Below, one piece after another: positions 9,745 to 18,162 of a stretch of DNA of 64,000 nt. This stretch comes from Emiliania huxleyi CCMP1516 (Eukaryota > Haptophyta > Isochrysidales > Noelaerhabdaceae): positions 58,684-122,683 of the forward strand of contig NW_005195736.1 in NCBI RefSeq assembly GCF_000372725.1, in the 5' to 3' direction. The translations under genes were made by a program, and so were the position numbers. Under the pieces are notes generated by a model. It saw only the letters and a list, made by a program, of their open reading frames with translations, was not told the DNA's origin and did no database searches. Position 1 is the stretch's first letter. Each line of letters begins with the position of its first letter.

Positions 9745-9893
9745 CATGAAGGTCGCTGCAAGAATTGGTGATAAACTGCGGAGAGAGATAGGAAGTGGTA
9801 GACGCCCGAGGGTAGGCGACGGCTAACACCACACTTCTCCCCTAAAATCCCTGTGTGGGAGAGAGATTTTTGGCAATACCAAACAAGGCGGCG
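9745..9893 (+). mobile_element. Family B 3' fragment (B4)
   Basis: This is a diverged copy of the family B end (GGTCGCTGCAAGAATTGG, GTAGGCGACGGC-TAA, AAAATCCCTGTGTGG) followed by the GAGAGATTTTTGGCAATACC variant also seen at 5150-5180. B1 inserted at its 5' edge, so B4 is the older copy. Confidence 0.55.
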
Positions 9894-10170
9894 TACCGTC
9901 CTCCCATCCCTCTCCCTTGGGTTGTCTGTTTTCTTTCTTTCTTTCTTACACTGGGCACGGGACTGGCGCGCACTGGCACTAACACAGGTACTTTTAAAGG
10001 CAGCTCGGTTGTCGTCCTCCCATCCCTCCCATCCCTCCCCTGGTTGTGCGTTTTATTTCTTTTCTTTTTCCTCCCATCCCTCCCTTGGGTTGTGTGTTTT
10101 ATTTCTTTCTTTCTTTCTGTTTTCTTTCTTTCTTTTAGGCACCGGACTGGCGCGCGCTGGCAATAAAGAA
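9890..10170. repeat. Nest of tail modules: pyrimidine tracts and family A ends
   Basis: This holds three copies of the CCTCCCATCCCTCCC-TTGGGTTGT/(TTTC)n module (9895-9948, 10015-10070, 10070-10136), with a family A terminus at 9952-9992 and a partial one at 10138-10166. No gene is visible. Confidence 0.6.
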
Positions 10171-10301
10171 GTAAATAAAGCTAAAGGTACAGATGTGCGC
10201 TGTCGTGAAGTGGCGAATGCCCGGCTGGGCCCAAACAGACAAGAGACAACCCAAGGGATGGACCTGTTGCACGCCAACCGTGAACCACCCACGGACAGCT
10301 C

Positions 10302-10423
10302 AAAATCGCTGTGCGCGGCCGGCGGCTTGAGCGCGCGCCCTAAGGCCTTCATGTCGCACCCGAGCGTCTCAGCGCCATCCCTGGGCCCTGCGGCAGCGGA
10401 CCGGAGCGGTTGAAGGCGACTTG
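10302..10423 (+). repeat. Repeat F copy 1 (122 bp)
   Basis: Identical over all 122 bp, by eye, to 15676-15797 in the same orientation. Just upstream, 10255-10292 is the reverse complement of 16363-16404. On the minus strand the repeat encodes an open peptide (LGCDMKALGRALKPPAAH) in both copies, so it may be part of a repeated coding unit or element. It ends exactly where the proline-rich surface protein frame begins. Confidence 0.8.
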
Positions 10424-12883
10424 TATGACGACCCGCCTGCGTCACCGCTGCCCCCGCTGCTGCCTCCTGCTCCGCCGTCTCCGCCGTCGCTGCCACCGCT
10501 GCCGCCGCCATCGTATCACCTTGGAAACGATGGGCAGGCATGCGGCTCCGTGTGCTCTGACTTGGGTGGCTCCTGCGATGCCGACATGCCTGAACTCAAC
10601 GCGACAGAGATTGTGATCGCTTACGCTGAGCATGGAATCTCGTGCACTGCGGTAGCTGGTGGCTGGGGGATCAACCCAACCGTATCCGGATCGACCTGCT
10701 ACTACAGCCGGAGCGGCAGCAGCTACTCTGGTTGCAACGAATGTCCTGATTGGAACAGCTTTTGCTACTCTGGCTACCGGCTGCTTTGCTATTGTGCCGC
10801 CGTACCGTCCGCTCCGCCCGCTCCACCATCGCCGCCGCCTTCCCCGCCTTCCCCGCCGTCTCCGCCACCTTCGCCGCCCTGCCCGCTCACCGGGCCCTAC
10901 AGTGACATGTACATCGATGTAGAGTACGGTGGCTATTGCTTTCCGGAGGTGAACGCAGCGACTTTGGAAGAAGCAACCGTTGCAGTGATGGCGCAGGAAT
11001 ACTGCAACGGCATCACGTACGAGCCTTACAATTTGCGCTACACGGGCCGTGCTGGCACGAGGCTGTTCGGCTCAAGTGGAAGCAGGTTTATCAGCTGGCT
11101 GGTCGAGTGTCCGCTGCCGCCGTCACTCCCACCGCCGGCACTCCCACCGCCGCCGCCGTCGGCGCCGCCGCCACCGCCGCTGTCGCCGCCTCCTCCCGCA
11201 ACACCGCCTCTGCCACCATCCCCGCCGCCGCTGCCGCCGCTGCCCCCTGTTCGGCCTGGGGAGACTCACGCTGCGACGGAGAATGAGCTTCGGAACCTGA
11301 TTGCTGAAGCAGTGAGCACGGGCCAGGACGCGGTGATCCTGCTGGCCCCGGGCGCCCACATCAGGTTGGGATCCACGCCGCCGACGCCGCCACCGCCGTC
11401 GCCGCCACCGCCATTGTCGCCGCCGCCGCCGCCATTGTCGCCACCGCTGCCGCCGCCTTTTGTGGTCTCTGGGGGCTGCAGCTACCAAACAGGCTTTCTC
11501 GGCGGTTTGGAGTACCTCGCCGCCGGCTTCACCGCCTCAGGAGCGCCGTACTATCGCGACGCCTCGTCCTCGCATTACATCTACTGGGATCCTTCTTGCA
11601 ATGGTGGCGGTGAACGTTCCACATGGCTTTTTCAATCTATTGCTCCGAGCACCACTGAATGGAACGCCCTCGATGGGGCGGGATCCTGCACTGCAGACGC
11701 CTACCTTTTCTCTGACGACAGGTCCTCGCCGCCGCTCGGCGCAGGATGGCAGGTTTTTTGTGGCAACTTTGGCACCTTTGTATACACGATTCTGACGCTG
11801 GCAGTGCCCTCGCCGTCTCCTCCGCCTCTGCCGCCGTCTCCTCCGCCTCTTCCACCGTCACCGCCCTCGCTGCCGCCTTCTCCGCCGACGCCACCACGCT
11901 CGCCGCTGTGCATCAACGCGGTAGCCTTTGACGGGACCGACTTTTACGTCAATGCCAAGGCGCCGGATCACATTGGCGGGAGTCTTGGTCTGACCGTCGC
12001 TGCTTGGGTCAAGCGAAGCAGGTCGGGGAACCAGGGGGATCGGCTGATCGATTTTGGTAATGGGGGAGGGTCCGACAACATAGTGGTCGCATTTCAATAC
12101 GGAGTGGCGTATGATGTCTATCTGGGGTCGACACAGTATTCATTCGCACCCTCTCAAGGCCCGTGCCCGGCTACTCCACCATCCGACAGATGGGTCTGCG
12201 GAGCGTTCCCAGTCGACGTGTGGACTCACGTGGCGGTTGTCCACAAGCCGGACGAGACAGTCACGATGTATTGGGACGGCGTACCCAGGGGCTCCGGTTC
12301 GTTGCCTCTGCCGCCTGCGGTCGCACGCTCGGGCTTGTACGTGGGCAAGAGCCACTGGGGGTACGACCCCTACTTTCGAGGCGAGATGCGTGACGTCTTT
12401 GTCTTCAACGGCGCCCTCGATGACGGCGAGCTGCGCGAGCTGCGAGAAGGATCGGTGGTGCCCGCACACACGCCAGCGGTGGAGCCTATCGCTCACAGTC
12501 AGTGCTTTCCGCCGCTGCCGCCGTATCCGCCTGAGATGGCACCAACGCCGCCTTCGCCGCCGCCGTCCTACCACGGCTGGGAAAGATTCCCTGATGCGGG
12601 TTGGTGTAAGAGCAATCTCGACAAAGAGATATGCGATGAGCAGGCTGCCTCGCAGTGCTCCCTTGAGCACTGCATCGACTCTTGCACAGAAATGCATCCG
12701 AACACGACGAACGTCGAGTACCACTGCTATCATCCCTTTGACTGCAAGTGCTACTGCCAGTCTGCCTGCGAGTGCATGGAGGATGTGGGCGAAACAAGCA
12801 CGTGGGCGCGCGTGGGCAAACCCGCGGTAAAACTCCTCAAAGCAGTCCTTGCACTCGAGGCCCCTTCCTCGAGCGTCCTTTGA
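10421..12883 (+). CDS. Large proline-rich modular surface-type protein with Cys-rich and LamG-like modules
   Basis: About 820 codons. There is no ATG at the beginning: the frame leaves repeat F at TTG 10421 and is open back to a stop at 10328, so the true 5' exon or signal peptide is missing or displaced. (PPSPPP)n linkers separate the modules: a Cys-rich module at ~35-125 (GQACGSVCSDLGGSC, ending RLLCYCA); a short module at ~150-220; a module at ~345-465 (GGCSYQTGFLGGLEYLA); a concanavalin/laminin-G-like domain at ~500-690 (LTVAAWVKRS, WTHVAVVHKPDETVTMYWDG, GEMRDVFVFNGALDDGEL); and a C-terminal Cys-rich module at ~725-790 (CYHPFDCKCYCQSACEC). The layout resembles pherophorin-like extracellular proteins of algae. 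A secreted or wall/scale role is inferred from composition. Confidence 0.65.
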   Translation: MYDDPPASPLPPLLPPAPPSPPSLPPLPPPSYHLGNDGQACGSVCSDLGGSCDADMPELNATEIVIAYAEHGISCTAVAGGWGINPTVSGSTCYYSRSGSSYSGCNECPDWNSFCYSGYRLLCYCAAVPSAPPAPPSPPPSPPSPPSPPPSPPCPLTGPYSDMYIDVEYGGYCFPEVNAATLEEATVAVMAQEYCNGITYEPYNLRYTGRAGTRLFGSSGSRFISWLVECPLPPSLPPPALPPPPPSAPPPPPLSPPPPATPPLPPSPPPLPPLPPVRPGETHAATENELRNLIAEAVSTGQDAVILLAPGAHIRLGSTPPTPPPPSPPPPLSPPPPPLSPPLPPPFVVSGGCSYQTGFLGGLEYLAAGFTASGAPYYRDASSSHYIYWDPSCNGGGERSTWLFQSIAPSTTEWNALDGAGSCTADAYLFSDDRSSPPLGAGWQVFCGNFGTFVYTILTLAVPSPSPPPLPPSPPPLPPSPPSLPPSPPTPPRSPLCINAVAFDGTDFYVNAKAPDHIGGSLGLTVAAWVKRSRSGNQGDRLIDFGNGGGSDNIVVAFQYGVAYDVYLGSTQYSFAPSQGPCPATPPSDRWVCGAFPVDVWTHVAVVHKPDETVTMYWDGVPRGSGSLPLPPAVARSGLYVGKSHWGYDPYFRGEMRDVFVFNGALDDGELRELREGSVVPAHTPAVEPIAHSQCFPPLPPYPPEMAPTPPSPPPSYHGWERFPDAGWCKSNLDKEICDEQAASQCSLEHCIDSCTEMHPNTTNVEYHCYHPFDCKCYCQSACECMEDVGETSTWARVGKPAVKLLKAVLALEAPSSSVL

Positions 12884-13669
12884 CACGTCCAACGGGTTTA
12901 TACATGCCGACGGTCATAGTTGAACACACGTCTTCCAGCCGGAAACGATCAGACGCATCGAGTGTGACCGCTGTCTCTCGATGGTCGTCGAAGAAGCAGA
13001 ATCGCGTCGCGTCGAGCTGAAGCTCCCACGTCTGCGGTGCCTATGATGTGATCGTGACGAGGCGAGTGAGTAGATGAAGATTGCGCGTGTGGTGGATCGA
13101 GACACTGGCCGAGGCTGAGGGTTTAAATCGGTGAGAGTGGCGGGGAACGTGAGTGTGACGGCATGGAGCTGGTGCGAGAGCGCAGCAGGGGCGTACGTGT
13201 GGCTCGATGTTTGACTGTCAGCGATAGCTACGGTCTGCGAGTGTCGACGAGCGGGTATGCGTGTCATGGTGCGTGTGGGTGCTCGGACACGAAGGCGTCG
13301 GCGCTGTGAATCTGTATGTTGTGGTGAGCGAAGAGGCAGGCGGAAATGTCGGCGGCGGCGTTGAGGGGGACGGCGGCGGCGGCGGTGTCGAATGTGTAGG
13401 TGACGTAGCTGGAGATAGTATCGGCAGAGATCTCTCGGAGGTGGCGAGGTCGGCGGTGGCTGAGGCGGTGGCGACGGCGACAGTGGGGGTGTAGTGGGCG
13501 CCGACGAGGGCGGTGGCGGAGCCGAGGGCTGTGGAAGCGGCGCATGTACAGAGGCTATCGACGGAGGCATCGAAGGTGGGGCCGAGGGCGTCGGCCGCTC
13601 GAGAGCGGTGACGGACGCGTCGGCGGTGGGGAAGGTGGCGGAGGCGACAGCGCCACAGAGGGGCGTGAC
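12884..13669. other. Low-complexity GC-rich stretch left of the gap, no firm gene
   Basis: Minus-strand frames here are Ala/Thr/Pro-rich (for example ISADTISSYVTYTFDTAAAA) and hop between frames. They may belong to a multi-exon gene cut by the assembly gap, but nothing can be recognised. Confidence 0.3.
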
Positions 13670-13769
13670 NNNNNNNNNNNNNNNNNNNNNNNNNNNNNNN
13701 NNNNNNNNNNNNNNNNNNNNNNNNNNNNNNNNNNNNNNNNNNNNNNNNNNNNNNNNNNNNNNNNNNNNN
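13670..13769. other. Assembly gap (100 N)
   Basis: Exactly 100 N, the usual placeholder for a scaffold join of unknown size. Order and distance across it are not guaranteed. Confidence 0.99.
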
Positions 13770-14735
13770 AAAAGCCTGAGTAACATCAGCCTGGGGCAGC
13801 TTATGCGCTGGTCTGTAAAGAAGTTTAGAAGTAACACTGTCCAACTTTTCTCCGCAGTAGATCTGTTCCTTTTTTACCCATCTACACACTAACGTTTTAT
13901 TATTGATTTCTCACAGTAAGCTTTAAAGTACGTACACCCAAGGAGTACACAAACTTCTAGCTTGCCGTTCCGCTTCATCATGCTCAAGCTGCTTGTAGCC
14001 GCCTTAGCGGGGTCCGCAATGGCCCTTGAGGCAGGGGGGAGCGGCGACGGCGGTGATGAAGACGGCGGCGGCGTGGTCGGCGGCAGCGATGGTGGAGGCG
14101 GTATAGGCGGTGTTGAGAGGGGCGGCGGAGAGTGAGACGACGATGACGGCGGCGGCGAAGAGGGTGGGTGCGCGACGGTAATGGCGGGGGCGTCCGTGGC
14201 GAGGGCAGCGGTGACGATGGTGGCGGGCTCGCAAGAGGAGGACTCGGGGATGGCGGAGATCGTGACGTCGGTGTTTGGGGGGGCGGAGAGGGCGGCGGCA
14301 AGGGCGGTGGCGGTGGGGAGGGTGGCAGGTGGAGAGAAGTGTCGGGATGAGCGATGGTGAAGGCATGGAGGAAGTACGCGAGAGAGATCGGCGGAAGTGG
14401 AGGTGTGGGTTGCCGCTACGTTCCTAAGATAGCGACAGTGATTTAGTGCTGATAACGGGACTTCGATACGTGTGCGCGTGGTGTGTAGGCGTGTAGGCTC
14501 AGGCCTGTCAGCGCTGCGCGGCGTTTGAGTGAGGTGGGGCGGGATGGCGAGGAGAGAGATTGTGTCAGTAGCGGAGGAGGGTGCTGGGAGGCCGTCTGGG
14601 TCTAGCTCGGCGCTGCCGTCGGTCGCGAGGTCCGTGACGTAAGTTGAAGTAATCTCGCGGACGGTGGGGTCCGATATGATTATCATTGGGTGATGAATGA
14701 CAGAGGAGATGCGGGTTTGGGAGGGTGTGGATTCA
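13770..14735. other. Region right of the gap, no firm gene
   Basis: 13990-14370 is Ala/Thr/Val-rich in minus-strand frames (for example ATLPTATALAAALSAPPN), similar in style to the stretch left of the gap. It may be part of the same broken, low-complexity gene. No domain is recognised. Confidence 0.3.
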
Positions 14736-15521
14736 CTAGTCGATAGAGATCGCCGAATGATCACGCGCGCGTGCAGGCGAACAGGGTAAGGGAGACACCT
14801 TTGCGACGCCGCGAATCCAGTCGATCTGCGCGCACGGCGGTAGAGCGAGGGTCGAGTCGATCGGCGTCCAGATGTCGTGCTGCAGGTACTGAAACGGCGC
14901 CTCCGGGTCGCAACGGCTCTTGTGGTGCGCGTCGCGTACCAGTGGCGTGACGTTCTGAAGTCGGCGTAGCTGGTGCTTGATTGACTTGTAGCTGCGGACA
15001 CCAACGCGTATCTCGTTGATCTTTGCGCCGCTCTGGTACGTGTGAAGCAGAAGGCGGTCCTCCTCGATCGTCCACGGAGTGTAGTTTGAGCTCATCGACA
15101 CGTTTTTTCGCGCGTGCAGCTTCACGAGAGCGTCCTCGACCCACGGTTGCAGGCTGATCTCGGTGCTGTTCAGCTGCGTCTCCGCCTCGTCGCGCTCGTC
15201 GCAGGATCCACAGATCAGTCGGAGGTCGTCGAGAGCGTCGAGTCTTTTGAGAACCTTTTTCCATCGCCACTTGATTGCATCTTTGCTTCGTTTGGTGGCG
15301 GATTCAAACGGCCACTGCTCTGCCACCTTTGGCAACGAGATGCCGTCTCGAACGTGGCGCAGCAGCACGAAGGCATCCATCTCCGGACGCCACGGGACGG
15401 CGCTGTGCTTCGATCGGCCGGATGCGTGGACGGCCATGAGGCTGCGACGCAGAGCACCGGGAAGAGGTGAAATGTAGTCCTCTTGCACCACTGGGTCGGA
15501 CGAGAAGGGACCGCCGTTCAT
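14736..15521 (-). CDS. Myb/SANT-like DNA-binding protein
   Basis: Single-exon frame, ~261 residues from ATG 15521 (MNGGPFSSDPVVQEDY); an ATG at 15563 is also possible. Two Myb/SANT-like units are visible. The first, ~47-95, has PWRPEMDAFVLLRHVRDG, AEQWPFESATKRSKDAIKWRW. The second, ~148-190, has YTPWTIEEDRLLLHTYQSG and RSYKSIKHQLRRL. The spaced tryptophans and the acidic first helix fit a Myb-type helix-turn-helix, though the second unit lacks the third Trp. It is probably a nuclear transcription factor or a domesticated transposase-type DNA-binding protein; targets are unknown. Confidence 0.55.
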   Translation of the reverse strand: MNGGPFSSDPVVQEDYISPLPGALRRSLMAVHASGRSKHSAVPWRPEMDAFVLLRHVRDGISLPKVAEQWPFESATKRSKDAIKWRWKKVLKRLDALDDLRLICGSCDERDEAETQLNSTEISLQPWVEDALVKLHARKNVSMSSNYTPWTIEEDRLLLHTYQSGAKINEIRVGVRSYKSIKHQLRRLQNVTPLVRDAHHKSRCDPEAPFQYLQHDIWTPIDSTLALPPCAQIDWIRGVAKVSPLPCSPARARDHSAISID

Positions 15522-15675
15522 GGCAGCGAGAGCGTAGAGGAGCAACCTGTGCATCGCCAGCACAGAGCCAGCAAAGCCGCCTCGAATCGGTGAGGGGATC
15601 GTGGCGGCGATCGCTGGACGTGTCCCTTCGACGGTTGGGTTTTTGGAAAAATGCTTCCCAGAAGACTTGAGTTGT

Positions 15676-15797
15676 AAAATCGCTGTGCGCGGCCGGCGGC
15701 TTGAGCGCGCGCCCTAAGGCCTTCATGTCGCACCCGAGCGTCTCAGCGCCATCCCTGGGCCCTGCGGCAGCGGACCGGAGCGGTTGAAGGCGACTTG
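15676..15797 (+). repeat. Repeat F copy 2 (122 bp)
   Basis: Identical to 10302-10423 in direct orientation; unlike copy 1 it is followed by unrelated sequence (ACGCGCCGCGCC). It lies 155 bp upstream of the Myb-like gene start. Confidence 0.8.
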
Positions 15798-16452
15798 ACG
15801 CGCCGCGCCTCACGCGCTGCGGCCGCGACGCCGCAGTGCCGCAGCGCCGTCGCTGCGCCAGGCTTCCGCGGCTCTGGGGGCGCGGCGACTCAAATAGCCG
15901 CGGTCAGGTGGTGTTGTCCACCAGTATGAACACACCCATGCGCGGCGTGGTCGGTTCTTCGCCACACATCGCTGGAAAGGTCAGCTGACAAGGGGCAAAA
16001 CGGGCAAAAGGGAGTTTTCTGCCATCCCTCACGCTCACCAGCGCCGGCCGCACGCTTGCAGGCCACTTCTGAGCGGCTGAGGCAAGTCCTCGTGGTGGAC
16101 AAGGATGGATCCGCGCCGCTTTGCCGGCTCGCGCCGCGCTGCTCGCCTCTCCGAGAGGCGATAGTCGACCTCCGCGCCCCCGCAGTGCGTGCAGCGGCTG
16201 GGCGCCAGGCGCGGTGCGGAGGGCCGCGGGGGGCCAAACTGGCTCCTGCTGCTCATATTTTTGACGTGTGTGTAGTCTATACAGTCTGTACACCAGCGCC
16301 AGTGCCGTCAGTGCCCACGCGAGAGGCGCTAATGCCTGTTTTTGCGCCTTGTCCGGACTGGCTGGGCGGTGGTTCACGGTTGGCGTGCAACAGGTCGATG
16401 GGAGGCCATGTCAGGAGAGAGGCATCGGAGAGATTTATTTTGTCTGATTGTG
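15798..16452. other. No recognised gene; partial repeat F flank
   Basis: 16363-16404 is the reverse complement of the sequence beside repeat F copy 1 (GGTTCACGGTTGGCGTGC). A minus-strand frame at 15904-16377 has a possible N-terminal membrane segment (PLAWALTALALVYRLY) but no recognisable domain, so I do not call it a gene. Confidence 0.4.
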
Positions 16453-16762
<310 letters not shown>

Positions 16763-16827
16763 GTGGTCCAACAGCCTGCTGGCAACGGAAATCCACGCCG
16801 GCGAAATCAGGGCCCGGCTTGCGCAGG

Positions 16828-17484
16828 TCATCCGAGCCCCGGCGTCGTCTCCGGCGCGCGGAGCCTCCCGCTGCGCAAGCATACCCACTCGTCCCACCTC
16901 GAGTTCCAGCCCATGTAGTGGACTAACAGCTCGCGCGAGGTGCCCTCGCCGCGGGCGTCCAACGCCTTGGCGCCCGTCCACTGGCGAATGCGCACACAAT
17001 AGCACTCCAAGCGGGCGCCCGCGGTCCAGCCGGCCCTCAGCGCGGGCTCTGCGTTTGCCGAGAGGTCCTCCTCCTTTGCCGGCGCGGCGTCGCTGCGCTT
17101 GGGCTTCTTGCTCCCCTTCTTGCTCACCGGCTTGCGCCGCTGCGCTGCCGCAGTCGCCGCGGCCGCCTCGGCGCCGTCCGCAACCTACTCAGGCGAGCCT
17201 CGGGTCGCGTCGGCTGGCACGTCCGGTCTCACGCCGGGAGAGGAAGGGCCGTCCAGCGCCTCTGGTTGGGCGGGTGGCGTGGCGCCGCTCGGTTGTTGCG
17301 TCGCGGCCGCCCTCGCCGCCTCTTGCGCCAGCGTGTAGCCCGTCCGGTAGGCCATGCGCCTCCTTGCGGGCGCAGGCGGCGGTGCCATTTGTGTAGTGCC
17401 CGGCAGGGGGTCGCTGATGGGCACGGTGGACTCCAGGATAGCAAACTCGTCGCCTAGGCTGCTGTCAATCTCGCATGCTGGCAT
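16828..17484 (-). CDS. Chromo-barrel (MRG/tudor-knot-like) protein, with in-frame TAG between halves
   Basis: The N-terminal half starts at ATG 17484 (MPACEIDSSLGDEFAILES) and runs to TAG 17187-17185. The same frame then continues through an Ala-rich stretch and a basic segment (KPVSKKGSKKPKRSD) into CYCVRIRQWTGAKAL and ELLVHYMGWNSRWDEWV, ending at 16828. The last block is the chromo-barrel signature of MRG15/MSL3-type proteins, which bind methylated histone tails or nucleic acid. The TAG implies an intron across it, an assembly error, or a broken gene. I could not find a splice pair that keeps the basic segment in frame. The protein is small and lacks an MRG domain. Confidence 0.5.
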
Positions 17485-17659
17485 CCGTGAGTCCGTCTGA
17501 CTTATATGCTGCGAATTGCGTCTCGGCCGGCCTCGCTAAGCCAAGGTTTCGGCCGGCGCGAAAAGTGGCAGACCTTGATCCATATGGTTTCTTATATTAC
17601 CCAAAAGCTAGGCGAAGTGGGTCGCGTCCTCCGATTTCCTCAACTCACGGTCCACACCC

Positions 17660-17737
17660 TTTAGCTACCTGCTGGGCCTCGCGGCGAGGGGCTTCCCACA
17701 GCCGGAGGACTGTGTCTGGGAGCCTCCCGCGGGATGA
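17660..17737 (+). pseudogene. C-terminal relic of the CVWEP membrane-protein family
   Basis: The frame from TTT 17660 to TGA 17735-17737 reads FSYLLGLAARGF then PQPEDCVWEPPAG-stop. It aligns with the extreme C-termini of the genes at 25583-27586 (GFAMPDDCVWEPVR-stop) and 31886-34141 (GFPAAEDCVWEPPTW). Nothing upstream resembles the rest of the family, so this is either a last exon with unseen partners or, more likely, a leftover fragment. Confidence 0.55.
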
Positions 17738-18162
17738 CGCCCAATACTTCATTCCATTACAAAAAAGTCTTGCGTGACTCTCTCTAAATAGTAATCGACG
17801 GAGGTCCCCGCAGCGACAGAGGGTTCGGGATCATCCGAGAGATCCGAGACACGAGAGAGCTCGCGGGGACCCACTGTACTAAGGTCGGTATCCGTGGCCA
17901 GCCATTCTCCCCGCGCGCTGGAGCCAGGACAGCAGTCAGCCAGGCTCTCCCGCGACACCGTAGACATGCATCGAGGCCATCCTCGCTGTCAGCTCTCCAG
18001 CGTCGGCGACGGCTCCGCAAACGGGCCTCGCCGGCCGAGACCCCCCCCCCCCCCCCCCCATCCCACCCCCTCGCCCCTGCACCTCATCCTCGCACAGCGT
18101 AGCTGCATTCGCCTTTGCTCACGTCAAGGAAGAGACTGGGCCGCCTCCTCGCAGGAGTCGGC

